NCBI GenBank assembly: GCA_039028695.1 | Contig: JBCCHN010000064.1 | Location: 1-27,597 of the forward strand | Length of the DNA stretch: 27,597 nucleotides | Source of the DNA: JANQKX01 sp039028695 | GTDB taxonomy: Bacteria > Pseudomonadota > Alphaproteobacteria > Kiloniellales > Kiloniellaceae | Reading direction: 5' to 3' | Part shown: one piece after another, positions 14,328-22,603 of the stretch | Layout: each line of letters starts with the position of its first letter | Numbering within the stretch: position 1 is the stretch's first letter | Notes under the pieces: generated by a model | Told to the model about the DNA's origin: nothing | Database searches by the model: none | What the model saw: only the letters and a program-made list of their open reading frames with translations | Program-made: the position numbers and the translations under genes

Positions 14328-14645
14328 CATTGCTTTACACAGGGACCCTAGAACTTCCGCCTTAGGTCAAAAGTGAGCCATCTCAACAGCTGAGAAATTT
14401 GTCCGATTTCGGGTGAAAAGTGGAGGCGACCAGATCGCCTCTCACTGTACTTAACAGATAATCGGCGGCCGGTGAAATTGGCTTAGCGCCGGAGAACGCC
14501 GCCTTAGCACTGGGCGTCATCACCAACAGGAAGGTTTCAGAGATGCAAGTGTCGGGTTAGGGACGCGACTAGGCGTCAAACCCGCATAAACCGCGGCGAA
14601 TTGTCACTTTTCCTAGGAGTTTTTGAGCCGGACCGGCTGGCCGCC
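14306..14645. other. Intergenic region between the LysR regulator and bamF (convergent ends)
   Basis: This stretch of about 340 bases holds the LysR terminator, two near-copies of GGTSAAAAGTGRAGSC-like sequence (14365-14379 and 14412-14427), a 7-bp hairpin GAGGCGA-CCAGA-TCGCCTC at 14423-14441, and a small hairpin AGCCG-GAC-CGGCT at 14626-14638 just after the bamF stop. I found no gene. The paired AAAAGTG elements resemble terminal repeats of some insertion sequences, but no transposase remains. Confidence 0.55.
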
Positions 14646-15227
14646 TTAAAATACGCCCTCGAAGATGGCCTGTTCCTTGCGCTCGATGATGGGGGTTTCC
14701 CCTTCGGTGGGCGGCAGGCCGAGCGCTGCGTTTTCTTGCAGGCGGCGGTCTTCTTTTTCCGGGTCGATGACGACGCCGTCTGGCGGCTCGTCACGCCAGA
14801 AGACGAGGGTGTCAATAAATTCAATGCCTTCGTCGTTGATCTGGTTGGTTTCCCGATTGACGATTTGGCGAATGTCCGGCTCGGTCGTTTCGGCGCCCGC
14901 GGCCACGAGGAGGGAGCGCTCGCCCAAGGAGCGACCGTCATTGGGCATGATGTTTTCCACCTGCTCGATCGCGGTTTCGTCTTCCACCCGGAAAACCGCG
15001 CGCTTGGCCTGATCGGTCGGCGTGCCCACCTGAGGCCGCGCGGCACCGGGTTTGGGTGGGCGCAAACTGAAATCAGGGGGGAGACTTAAAGGGGCCCGCG
15101 AGACGACGCGAAACTCATCAGGCGATGACTTGGAATAGCCAATCTGATCCCGAAAGCTGTCGCAGGCCGGCAGGGCCACAAGCAGACCCAAGGCAGTCAG
15201 GAGCTGGAAAATGTTAGAACGCTTCAT
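14646..15227 (-). CDS. bamF: Outer-membrane lipoprotein BamF (DUF3035)
   Basis: The 193-residue protein has a lipoprotein signal (MKRSNIFQLLTALGLLVALPAC, lipobox LPAC with Cys22). The conserved DUF3035 core follows, SPDEFRVVSRAPLSLPPDFSLRPPKPG, then a charged, low-complexity C-terminal half. This family was described in Caulobacter as BamF, an alphaproteobacterial subunit of the beta-barrel assembly machine in the outer membrane. The ATG overlaps the lspA stop by 4 nt (ATGA), so the lipoprotein is co-translated with the peptidase that matures it. It is the last gene of ileS-lspA-bamF. The start is unambiguous because the signal sequence begins there. Confidence 0.88.
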   Translation of the reverse strand: MKRSNIFQLLTALGLLVALPACDSFRDQIGYSKSSPDEFRVVSRAPLSLPPDFSLRPPKPGAARPQVGTPTDQAKRAVFRVEDETAIEQVENIMPNDGRSLGERSLLVAAGAETTEPDIRQIVNRETNQINDEGIEFIDTLVFWRDEPPDGVVIDPEKEDRRLQENAALGLPPTEGETPIIERKEQAIFEGVF

Positions 15228-15721
15228 CTGTCCCCCTCTTCGGACTTCGCCTTTTTACGCTCCCTTAAACTAATATTCAAGCCATCAAATAATATTAAAG
15301 CAACGCCGCAGAAAATAGCCGCATCCGCAATATTAAAAGCTGGCCAATGATAGCTGGCCAAGTGGAAATCGAGAAAATCCACCACGGCACCTATGCGCAA
15401 GCGATCGATCACATTGCCGATTGCTCCGCCGACGATGAGGCCTACTGCGATTCCATTGATTTTAGTGGGCTGACTCTTCAACCAAAACAATAGTACCACC
15501 GAAATCACGGCGGCGATGGCCGAGAGGATATAGGGTTGCCAGTCCGCGTTTCCGCTGAACAGGCCAAAGGAAATGCCTTTGTTGAAGGTCAAAACCAGGT
15601 TGAAAAAGCCCGTTACGATGATCTCGCGCGGCGGTACCATGACGTGATACATCACATACCACTTGGTGGCCTGGTCAAGGACAAGGGCCACAAGGGCGAT
15701 CACGAGGGCTCGGACAATCAT
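15224..15721 (-). CDS. lspA: Lipoprotein signal peptidase (signal peptidase II)
   Basis: LspA removes the signal peptide from diacylated prolipoproteins in the inner membrane. The 165-residue protein has four membrane helices and the family motifs: LDQATKWY at the end of TM1, FNKGISFGLF in the first loop, GGAIGNVIDRLRIGAVVDFLDFH, and AFNIADAAI. The catalytic aspartate dyad is Asp106 (IDR) and Asp133 (NIAD), both present. Length is normal. It follows ileS by 58 nt, the very common ileS-lspA pairing, and overlaps bamF. The ribosome-binding site at the ATG is weak, but no better start exists. Confidence 0.95.
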   Translation of the reverse strand: MIVRALVIALVALVLDQATKWYVMYHVMVPPREIIVTGFFNLVLTFNKGISFGLFSGNADWQPYILSAIAAVISVVLLFWLKSQPTKINGIAVGLIVGGAIGNVIDRLRIGAVVDFLDFHLASYHWPAFNIADAAIFCGVALILFDGLNISLRERKKAKSEEGDR

Positions 15722-15779
15722 GGGGTCATCATCGCCACTTTTGAGCCGTTGCCGATCATCTTACCGCGTCCCAAGGCCT

Positions 15780-18632
15780 TTAGGACGCCGCTAGGCGCTG
15801 GGCGGCAATGGCCTCGGCGCAGCGCTCACATACCTCCGCCGTTGCCGCGCTGGCGCCGACCTCGGGCAGGATCTTCCAGCAGCGTTGGCATTTCTCGCCC
15901 TCGGCCGGCTTGGCCACCACCGCAACCCCCGCCACATCCTCCAGGCGGAAGGCGTCGTCTGGGCCCGCCCCCGATTGGAAAGAGATGTCAGAGGTGATGG
16001 TGGTTTCGGCCATGTCGATGCCGTCCAATAGGGCTGCGAAGTCCCAATCGATGAAGACCTGCGGCGCGGCCTGCAAACTGGAGCCCAGGCGCTTTTGCGC
16101 CCGCTCCAACTCCAGAGCGCCAGTGACCGCGCGCCGAACATTGCGGATCTTAGCCCATTTGGCGGCAAGCTCCCTGTCTTGCCACTGAGCCGGCAGATCG
16201 GGGAATACCCGCAAGTGAACCGATGGCTCGCGATCGGATCCTTCCCGGCCATGGCGGCACCACCAGGCTTCCTCGGCAGTGAAACAGAGGATCGGCGCCA
16301 GCCAAGCGGTCAAGCAGTTGAACAATTCGTCCAGAACCGTCCGAGAGGCGCGCCGCCGCAAGGTGCTGGGGGCATCGCAATAGAGAGAGTCTTTGCGCAC
16401 ATCGAAATAAAAGGCTGAAAGGTCCACAGCGCAAAAGTTATGAACCGCCTGGAAAAGCTGATGAAAATCAAAATCATCGATACAGCGGCGCACAAGGCCG
16501 TCCAGTTCCCACACACGGTGCAGCACCCAGCGCTCCAACTCGGGCATCTGGTCAAAATCCAAGCGCTCGTTTTCCTCGAAGCCATTCAAATTGCCGATCA
16601 GGTAACGCAAGGTGTTGCGAAGCCGACGGTAGGCATCGGATTGATAGCGCAGGATCTCGGGCCCGATGCGCAGATCCTCCTCATAGTTGGAGGCCACGAC
16701 CCAAAGCCTGAGGATATCGGCGCCTTGCTTGGAGATGATGTCCTGGGGCGCCACCACATTGCCCATCGACTTGGACATCTTGCGGCCTTGTTCATCCAAC
16801 ACAAAACCATGGGTCAAAACGGCGTTGTAAGGGGCGCGACCGCGGGTGCCGGCAGATTCCAGCAAGGAACTATGGAACCAGCCTCTGTGCTGGTCCGAGC
16901 CCTCCAGATAGAGGTCGGCGGGCCAGTGAAGTTCGGGCCGCTCTTCCAACACGAAGGCATGGGTCGAGCCGGAATCGAACCAAACTTCGACCACGTCTGT
17001 GACCTGGTCGTAATCCTCGGCCTTATAGCTGTTGCCCAAAAAGCGCTGTGGATCGCTGGCAAACCAGGCATCGCCGCCTTCGGCCTCGAAGGCCTCGGCC
17101 ACCCGGTCCAAGACGTCCTGATCCCGCAGGATCTCGCCGGTTTGCTTTTCGATGAAGATCGGCAGGGGCACGCCCCATAGACGCTGCCGGGATACGCACC
17201 AATCGGGTCGTTGGTCGATCATGGCGTGAAGCCGGTCCCGCCCCGCCCTAGGCACGAAGCGTGTGGCGTCGATGCCCTTAAGCGCATTGTCCCGCAGGTC
17301 ATTGGCCTCCATGGAGATGAACCATTGCGGCGTGTTGCGGAAAATCAGCGGCGCCTTGGAGCGCCAGGAATGGGGGTAGCTGTGGCGCAGTTTACCCCGC
17401 TGCAACAAGGCGCCCCGGTCATCCAGGGCGGCAACCACGGCCGGATTGGCATCGCCGGGCTTGCCATCAGGCTTGTAGACAACCTTGCCGGCAAAAAGAG
17501 GCACATAGGGAAAAAAAGCGCCGTCCCCGTCCACGGTAAAGGGGATCTCCAGACCATGAACCTGACCCAGGTCATGGTCATCCGCGCCATGGCCCGGCGC
17601 CACGTGCACAAAACCCGTGCCCTGATCCATGGTGACAAAATCACCGGGCAACAGAGGCACGTCGAAGTCGTAGCCATCACCGCGGAAAGGATGAGCAGTT
17701 ATGGTGCCGGCAAGATCCGTCCCGGTCCACTTGGCGACGAGGCTATGGGCCGTGATGCCCGTGTCGGACAAGACCTGCGGCAAAAGGTCTTGCGCCACCA
17801 AAAGCTTTTCACCGACCTTCGCCCGGCTGTCACCTGAAACCCCATCGACTTGGATCAGGCTATAGGTCGCATCTGCCTGGTAGGCGATGGCCCGGTTGCC
17901 GGGGATGGTCCAGGGTGTCGTGGTCCAGATGACCACTGAAGCCCCCGACAGCTCTTCGTGGGAGGTCTGGCTCACCGGAAAGCGCACCCAGATCGTGGTC
18001 GAAGTATGGTCGTGGTACTCCACCTCAGCATCGGCCAGCGCGGTTTTTTCCGCCACCGACCAGAGCACAGGCTTGGCCCCCCGATAGAGGCCACCATTCA
18101 TGAGGAACTTGCCGATTTCCCGAGCGATTTGAGCCTCGGAAGCGAATTCCATGGTGGTATAGGGATCCTTCCAATCCCCGATCACTCCCAAGCGCTTGAA
18201 CTCGGTGGTCTGAATGCCGATCCACTTACGAGCAGAATCCCGACATTCCTTGCGAAAATCCAAAACCGGCACATCGTCTTTGTTCTTGCCGGCCGCCCGG
18301 TATTCTTCCTCGATTTTCCATTCGATGGGCAGGCCATGACAGTCCCAGCCAGGGACGTAGTTGGCGTCCTTGCCCAGCATCTGCTGCGAGCGGTTAATGA
18401 CATCCTTGAGGATCTTATTAAGGGCATGGCCCATATGCAGGTGGCCGTTGGCATAGGGCGGCCCGTCATGAAGAATGAACTTTTCCCTGCCCCGGGATTC
18501 CTCGCGCAGGCAATTGAACAGATCCATTTCTTCCCAGCGGGCCAGGATCTCCGGCTCCCGCTGCGCCAAGTTGGCGCGCATGGGGAAATCGCCGCTCGGC
18601 AGGAAGATCGTCGATTTGTAATCAACGCCCAT
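15780..18632 (-). CDS. ileS: Isoleucyl-tRNA synthetase
   Basis: This 950-residue class I synthetase charges tRNA-Ile and edits misactivated valine. The HIGH motif appears as HMGH (residues 66-69) in PPYANGHLHMGH. The editing (CP1) domain contains WTTTPWTIPGNRAIA and the GTGFVHVAPGHGADD stretch. The KMSKS loop is GRKMSKSMGN near residue 618. The C-terminus carries a zinc-binding segment, CQRCW then CERC, as in bacterial eubacterial-type IleS. Length and domain order are complete with no frameshift. The ATG at 18632 is preceded by GAGGG at a 9-base spacing. It is the first gene of the unit with lspA and bamF. Confidence 0.97.
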   Translation of the reverse strand: MGVDYKSTIFLPSGDFPMRANLAQREPEILARWEEMDLFNCLREESRGREKFILHDGPPYANGHLHMGHALNKILKDVINRSQQMLGKDANYVPGWDCHGLPIEWKIEEEYRAAGKNKDDVPVLDFRKECRDSARKWIGIQTTEFKRLGVIGDWKDPYTTMEFASEAQIAREIGKFLMNGGLYRGAKPVLWSVAEKTALADAEVEYHDHTSTTIWVRFPVSQTSHEELSGASVVIWTTTPWTIPGNRAIAYQADATYSLIQVDGVSGDSRAKVGEKLLVAQDLLPQVLSDTGITAHSLVAKWTGTDLAGTITAHPFRGDGYDFDVPLLPGDFVTMDQGTGFVHVAPGHGADDHDLGQVHGLEIPFTVDGDGAFFPYVPLFAGKVVYKPDGKPGDANPAVVAALDDRGALLQRGKLRHSYPHSWRSKAPLIFRNTPQWFISMEANDLRDNALKGIDATRFVPRAGRDRLHAMIDQRPDWCVSRQRLWGVPLPIFIEKQTGEILRDQDVLDRVAEAFEAEGGDAWFASDPQRFLGNSYKAEDYDQVTDVVEVWFDSGSTHAFVLEERPELHWPADLYLEGSDQHRGWFHSSLLESAGTRGRAPYNAVLTHGFVLDEQGRKMSKSMGNVVAPQDIISKQGADILRLWVVASNYEEDLRIGPEILRYQSDAYRRLRNTLRYLIGNLNGFEENERLDFDQMPELERWVLHRVWELDGLVRRCIDDFDFHQLFQAVHNFCAVDLSAFYFDVRKDSLYCDAPSTLRRRASRTVLDELFNCLTAWLAPILCFTAEEAWWCRHGREGSDREPSVHLRVFPDLPAQWQDRELAAKWAKIRNVRRAVTGALELERAQKRLGSSLQAAPQVFIDWDFAALLDGIDMAETTITSDISFQSGAGPDDAFRLEDVAGVAVVAKPAEGEKCQRCWKILPEVGASAATAEVCERCAEAIAAQRLAAS

Positions 18633-18719
18633 CTTTACGTGCCCTCTAGTATCAACGTGCCCTTCGCCACGGGGGAATCAGTGTGACAGGATCAGGTTTC
18701 ATAACCCGAGAAACATGAG

Positions 18720-18735
18720 GCACCTTTCAAGGTGC
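18720..18735. repeat. Palindrome in the ileS upstream region
   Basis: GCACCTTTCAAGGTGC is a 7-bp-arm inverted repeat about 90 nt upstream of ileS. It lacks a U-run. It may be leader structure or an operator; no function is assigned. The rest of the 256-base gap shows no gene. Confidence 0.35.
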
Positions 18736-18766
18736 AGCAACCGCTCGGGGGTGTTCCGCCGGCGTG

Positions 18767-18795
18767 TTGTGCACAAAAAGCGCCCGCTCCGTCAA
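18767..18795 (-). promoter_or_regulatory. Candidate ileS promoter
   Basis: TTGACG (-35, 5/6) lies 17 nt from GCACAA; the -10 match is poor, so only the -35 is persuasive. It would give a leader of about 125 nt including the palindrome at 18720-18735. Confidence 0.25.
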
Positions 18796-18888
18796 ACCTC
18801 TTTTGCGGTTAACGGCACCGAAAGCCCAAACTGTCGGTAAATCAGAAGCCTTGAGGACTGCGTGAAGCCTTGCCAGTGCTTCGGATGG

Positions 18889-19347
18889 CTATTCAGCCGC
18901 TTGAGTCTGAACAGCCAAATCCGCCCGCTTATCGACCATCAAGCTGGCTTCGCCGTCCAAAACCACCTTGCCCTCAACCGTGCAAGCGGTCTCGAAAATG
19001 ACACGCTTTTTCTCTTCGATGACTTCCTTGACGGTTACCTTGGCCTCGACCGTGTCGCCAATCCGCACGGGGGCCTTGAATTTGAGGTTCTGGCTCAAAT
19101 AAATGCAACCCGGCCCGGGTATTTGCGTGCCGAAGACGGTGGATATGAAGCTGGCCGACAGCATGCCATGGGCAATTCGGCCCTTAAACATGGTCTGTTC
19201 AGCGAAAGAGGCATTCAGGTGCACCGGGTTGGTATCACCGGAAACCCCGGCAAAAAGCACTATATCCGCCTCGGTGACGGTTTTTGCGAAAGTCCCCGTC
19301 ATGCCCGGGGTCAAATCTTCCAAAAAGTAGCCGTGCAGTTCTTCCAT
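18889..19347 (-). CDS. MaoC-family (R)-specific enoyl-CoA hydratase, PhaJ-type
   Basis: The 152-residue single hot-dog-fold protein carries the hydratase-2 motif AGVSGDTNPVHLN with catalytic Asp38 and His43 and Asn40, followed by GRIAHGML. PhaJ-type enzymes hydrate trans-2-enoyl-CoA to (R)-3-hydroxyacyl-CoA and can feed beta-oxidation intermediates into polyhydroxyalkanoate synthesis; other MaoC proteins act in different acyl-CoA pathways, so the substrate is not certain. The ATG at 19347 gives the usual N-terminus (MEELHGYFLEDL); an upstream start would translate the promoter region. The probable PhaR operator in its promoter supports a polyhydroxyalkanoate link. Confidence 0.88.
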   Translation of the reverse strand: MEELHGYFLEDLTPGMTGTFAKTVTEADIVLFAGVSGDTNPVHLNASFAEQTMFKGRIAHGMLSASFISTVFGTQIPGPGCIYLSQNLKFKAPVRIGDTVEAKVTVKEVIEEKKRVIFETACTVEGKVVLDGEASLMVDKRADLAVQTQAAE

Positions 19348-19375
19348 CGCCAGACCTATCTCTCTTTTATATTTC

Positions 19376-19404
19376 AATATCTTGCTGCAGTGCAGCAAAC
19401 TCAA
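19376..19404 (-). promoter_or_regulatory. Promoter of the PhaJ-type gene
   Basis: On the minus strand TTGAGT (-35, 4/6) and GATATT (-10, 4/6) are exactly 17 nt apart, and the 17-nt spacer is the palindrome at 19382-19398. Transcription would start near 19369, giving a leader of about 22 nt. Confidence 0.55.
19382..19398. promoter_or_regulatory. Probable PhaR operator
   Basis: TTGCTGC-AGT-GCAGCAA is a perfect 7-bp-arm palindrome containing CTGC-N3-GCAG. Alphaproteobacterial PhaR, the repressor of phasin and other polyhydroxyalkanoate genes, is known to bind TGC-rich CTGC-N3/4-GCAG palindromes. It occupies the whole promoter spacer, as expected for a repressor site. Confidence 0.6.
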
Positions 19405-19545
19405 TTCGAGACTTTAGACAAGGATTTCCGGGGCGGCAAGCCTATTTCGCACCTGCGAAACAATACCGTCTGAAAGTTAATAGGCCGGAAACGCGACGGA
19501 CGGACCGTGGACATCCATCAAGCGCGGCACCTTAAAAAGAAAATT

Positions 19546-19559
19546 GGGGCAAATGCCCC
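19546..19559. terminator. Hairpin with U-run on the minus strand
   Basis: GGGGC-AAAT-GCCCC is followed, on the minus strand, by AATTTTCTTTTT. The shape is a terminator, but no minus-strand gene lies directly upstream of it. It may block antisense transcription entering from the lipoprotein region. Confidence 0.45.
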
Positions 19560-19631
19560 TAATGAGACCTCGATAAGGACCCGATAAGAACTGATAATAA
19601 TTGTTTAAGCCAAATCGGCGATTTTAGGATC

Positions 19632-20114
19632 ATGCGCACTCTTGGTCTGCTCTCTAAAATCTGTGCCCTTTTGGCAATCTTGACGGTCGGTGCCTGCTCG
19701 GTCGGTCCCCCCATAACGGAAAGCTACGGCAGTTTGCCGGAGCCGGAGGACGGTAAGGGCCGCATCTATTTTTATCGCACGAATGTGCCTTTGCTGATGG
19801 CCCTTGAGCCGGCCATTATCGTCAACCAAAAACTCGTTGGGCACGCTAGGCATGCAACGGTTTTTTTCCAAGACACCCTGCCTGGCCGCTATGAGGTCTT
19901 CCTAGAAAGCGACCGGGGTAATGTTCTCAGTTTCACCATCGGTGCCGGACAACTGCGGTTTGTGAGGACTTATGTTGACTTCACCATTACCGGCACGGAA
20001 TTGACCCTGGAATTGGTGGAAGAGGACAAAGGCCGTCTGGACGCGGAAAGCCTGACTATGCAGGAGCCCGCCCCAACCGACTTAAGTAATGGCCTTCCCG
20101 CCGATTCCGGATGA
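19632..20114 (+). CDS. Small lipoprotein, DUF2846-like
   Basis: The 160-residue protein has a lipoprotein signal peptide with lipobox TVGAC (Cys22). The mature part, GKGRIYFYRTNVPLLMALEPAIIVN, then GRYEVFLESDRGN, is typical of DUF2846-type small beta-rich lipoproteins, in which a carbohydrate-binding-like or assembly role has been suggested but not shown. There is no Asp at position +2 (Ser follows Cys), so outer-membrane localisation is likely. The ATG at 19632 has AGGA close upstream. It appears monocistronic and is divergent from the PhaJ-type gene. Function is unknown. Confidence 0.8.
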   Translation: MRTLGLLSKICALLAILTVGACSVGPPITESYGSLPEPEDGKGRIYFYRTNVPLLMALEPAIIVNQKLVGHARHATVFFQDTLPGRYEVFLESDRGNVLSFTIGAGQLRFVRTYVDFTITGTELTLELVEEDKGRLDAESLTMQEPAPTDLSNGLPADSG

Positions 20115-20205
20115 CGTCAAAATTCATCCTGATTCAATCCTGGATCAAATCAGAACTAAAATAAAAATATATAAGTTGCAGTTCTGACCGGCGCGACAGC
20201 AGTGG

Positions 20206-20235
20206 TTGCCGGATGTAACCTCTTTTGGTTATCAT
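20206..20235 (+). promoter_or_regulatory. Candidate promoter of the liv operon
   Basis: TTGCCG (-35, 4/6) and TATCAT (-10, 5/6) with an 18-nt spacer lie about 28 nt before the binding-protein start. A transcript would begin near 20242. Confidence 0.5.
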
Positions 20236-20263
20236 CACGCGGCTTTGCAAAGGGAGAAAGCAC

Positions 20264-21520
20264 ATGAAAACAAAAATTGCCGCCGTGGCGATCGCCACAG
20301 GCGTTTTTATGACCGCCACAGGCGTTCTTACAACAACGACCGCAAGTACCGCATCGGCGGCCGAATGTGAGACCCTCACGCTCGGTTCGGCGATCTCGCT
20401 GACCGGCAAATATGCCACCAATGGCGTTCACGCCAAAAACGGCTACGAATTCGCCATTCAGAAAATCGACGAAAATGGCGGCGTCCAAATCGGCGACAAA
20501 TGCTATAACTTTGAAGTCATCTACTATGATGATGAGTCCAAGGGCGACCGCGGCGCCACTCTGGCCGAGCGGCTGATCAATCAGGACGAAGTGCAATACA
20601 TGCTTGGCCCGTATTCCTCGGGCTTGACCAAGGCCATCGCGCCGGTCACGGAAAAATATCAGATCCCCATGGTCGAGGCGGAAGGTGCCTCGCGTTCGCT
20701 CTTTAACAAGGGCTACAAGTATCTTTTTGCCGTACTGTCCACATCGGAACAGTATCTGGCGTCCGCGGTCGCCCTAGCGGCCGAAATGGCTGAAAAAAGC
20801 GGCAAGGACCCCAGCAGCGTCAAGGTCGCCATCGCAGTGGAAAACGACCCCTTCTCGCTGGACATCCGTGAAGGTGTGCTGGAAGACGCCAGCAAGTACA
20901 ACATGGAAGTCGTGATCGACGAAAAGCTGCCACGGGACCTGTCCGACATGTCCGCCATCTTGACCAAGGTCAAGCTGGTCAACCCGGACCTCTTGGTGGT
21001 TTCGGGCCACTCCAAGGGAGCGGCAACGGCGGTACGCCAAATCGGCGAGCAAAAAATCTCCACGCCGATGATCGCGGTCACCCACTGTGAAGCGGCCGAT
21101 GTCACCGGAAACTTTGGCGACTTCGCTAACGACATCCTCTGCTCTACCCAGTGGGCCGAAACGCTGACCTACGAAGACCCAATTTTCGGAACAGCGGCCA
21201 ACTACGAACAGGAATTCAAAGCCGCCTACCCGGAATATGCGGAAAAGAAAGTGCCCTATCAGACGGCGCAAGCCTCGGCAGCAGTCTATGTCTTCAAGGA
21301 TGCTTTCGAGCGGGCCGGCACTCTTGATAAAGAAGCAGTCCGCAACGCCATCGCCGAGACGGATTTGCAGACCTTTTATGGCGGCATCAGGTTCTCCGAG
21401 GCTGGCAACAACATCGCCAAGCCCATGGTGCTGCGGCAAATTCAAGATGGTGAGTACAACGTTGTGGCTCCCTCCGAGTTCGCCTCTCACGAGCTGAACT
21501 GGCCGCGGGAAGCCAAGTAG
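20264..21520 (+). CDS. Branched-chain amino-acid-type ABC transporter substrate-binding protein
   Basis: The 418-residue protein has a signal peptide (MKTKIAAVAIATGVF, cleavage after SASAA near 29) and the type I periplasmic-binding fold of LivJ/LivK-like proteins: LTLGSAISLTGKYATNGVHAKNGYEFA, GPYSSGLTKAIAPVTEKY and the later DLLVVSGHSKGAA. It is the extracytoplasmic receptor of the importer encoded downstream. The family transports branched-chain amino acids, amides, urea or aromatic acids, and the ligand is not clear here. The ATG at 20264 has GGGAG ten bases upstream. It is separated from the permease gene by a strong hairpin, so it is probably expressed in excess over the membrane parts. 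Confidence 0.93.
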   Translation: MKTKIAAVAIATGVFMTATGVLTTTTASTASAAECETLTLGSAISLTGKYATNGVHAKNGYEFAIQKIDENGGVQIGDKCYNFEVIYYDDESKGDRGATLAERLINQDEVQYMLGPYSSGLTKAIAPVTEKYQIPMVEAEGASRSLFNKGYKYLFAVLSTSEQYLASAVALAAEMAEKSGKDPSSVKVAIAVENDPFSLDIREGVLEDASKYNMEVVIDEKLPRDLSDMSAILTKVKLVNPDLLVVSGHSKGAATAVRQIGEQKISTPMIAVTHCEAADVTGNFGDFANDILCSTQWAETLTYEDPIFGTAANYEQEFKAAYPEYAEKKVPYQTAQASAAVYVFKDAFERAGTLDKEAVRNAIAETDLQTFYGGIRFSEAGNNIAKPMVLRQIQDGEYNVVAPSEFASHELNWPREAK

Positions 21521-21532
21521 CGGCAAAGAATC

Positions 21533-21580
21533 GACAAGGCCGGGTTGTGATTACCCGGTCTTGTCGGTTGTTGTCTCTTT
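21533..21580 (+). terminator. Strong hairpin between the binding-protein and permease genes
   Basis: GACAAGGCCGGGT pairs with ACCCGGTCTTGTC (13 bp with one G-U) around a 7-base loop, followed by GGTTGTTGTCTCTTT, an impure U-rich tail. It is probably a partial terminator or 3' stabiliser that sets the ratio of receptor to membrane complex. Confidence 0.75.
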
Positions 21581-21617
21581 GGGCTTTGCCATGCCATCCT
21601 GAATGGCCAACGAAAAA

Positions 21618-21631
21618 GGCCGCAAACGGCC
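21618..21631 (+). other. Second small hairpin upstream of the permease gene
   Basis: GGCCG-CAAA-CGGCC is a perfect 5-bp stem with a tetraloop, about 50 nt before the permease start. It has no U-run and may shape the leader. Confidence 0.4.
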
Positions 21632-21681
21632 AGTGGCGGCGCTAAAAAGCGTCTCCAAAAAAAGTGCGGGGGGCTGATCCC

Positions 21682-22593
21682 ATGGATCAGATCATGAGTA
21701 ATATCGGGTTGTTGTTAGACTTCCCGATCGTCAATCTAAAAATCGTGATCGACGGGGTGATGATCGGCGCCCTCTTCGCGCTGGCCGCCTATGGATTGGC
21801 GCTGGTCTGGGGCGTAATGAATGTGAAGAATCTGGCCCAGGGGGACTTTGTCATCGCTGGCGGCTATACGTCCTGGTGGTTGGCCCATCAGGGCCTGCAT
21901 CCTCTGCTGGGCGTGCCCGCGGCCTTTATCATCATGTGGGGGATTGGATGGGTTTGTTATAAGCTGATCATTTCGCGAGTCATTGAGCGGGACCTTTTCA
22001 CCTCCTTACTTGCCACCTTTGGATTAGCCATCATGATGGCGCAAATCATGAACCTGCTGTTCGGCTCGGATACCCAGAGCCTGAAGCTGGAGTATGACAC
22101 GCTATATTTCGCAAACGGCCTCATTGACATTCCCATCGCCAAACTGATCGGCGTGATCATGGCCGCGACCCTGGCGGCCGGTGTAGTGATTTTCATGAAG
22201 TCCAGCCGCATGGGCCAGGCCATTAGGGCCACCGCCCAAGACGCCCGCGCGGCCAGAGTCCTGGGCATCGATACGGAAAAGGTCTACGCCTTTACCTTTT
22301 CCTTGAACTCGGCCATCTGCGGTGCAGCCGGAGCCATCATCGTCATGGTTTGGGTGATCCAGCCCTTCTACGGCATCACCTACTCCATCCGAGCCTTCGT
22401 GATCGTGACGGCGGCCGGCTTGGGGAACCTACCTGGGGTGATCGCGGCGGGCCTTGGCATTGGGGCCGCAGAACAGTACGGCAGCCACATCTTCGGGATC
22501 GGCTATCAACAAGCGATCGCGGTGGTTCTCCTGCTGATGGTCTTGGTTTACCGTCTGGCGCAACAACGGCGCCAGCGCCAGGTTCTGCGATAG
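21682..22593 (+). CDS. livH: Branched-chain amino-acid-type ABC permease, LivH-like
   Basis: The 303-residue inner-membrane protein has about eight helices. Family marks include VIDGVMIGALFALAAYGLALVWGV early on, QGDFVIAGGYTSWW, and the ATPase-contacting region GQAIRATAQDARAARVLGID with AFTFSLNSAICGAAGAI after it. It pairs with the LivM-like protein to form the channel. The ATG at 21682 is preferred over the GTG at 21664 because it follows GGGGGG at a suitable distance and gives the normal N-terminus. It begins 161 nt after the binding-protein gene and is followed 10 nt later by livM. Confidence 0.93.
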   Translation: MDQIMSNIGLLLDFPIVNLKIVIDGVMIGALFALAAYGLALVWGVMNVKNLAQGDFVIAGGYTSWWLAHQGLHPLLGVPAAFIIMWGIGWVCYKLIISRVIERDLFTSLLATFGLAIMMAQIMNLLFGSDTQSLKLEYDTLYFANGLIDIPIAKLIGVIMAATLAAGVVIFMKSSRMGQAIRATAQDARAARVLGIDTEKVYAFTFSLNSAICGAAGAIIVMVWVIQPFYGITYSIRAFVIVTAAGLGNLPGVIAAGLGIGAAEQYGSHIFGIGYQQAIAVVLLLMVLVYRLAQQRRQRQVLR

Positions 22594-22603
22594 GGAGCAG
22601 CAC

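Noticed and set aside
16440..17837. Long plus-strand open frames opposite ileS
   Set aside because: They mirror the ileS codon pattern on the opposite strand, have no family motifs or ribosome-binding sites, and ileS is fully conserved across the region.
18633..18888. Possible T-box or other riboswitch before ileS
   Set aside because: I found no T-box sequence or terminator/antiterminator pair; T-boxes are also not expected in proteobacteria. Only one short palindrome is present.
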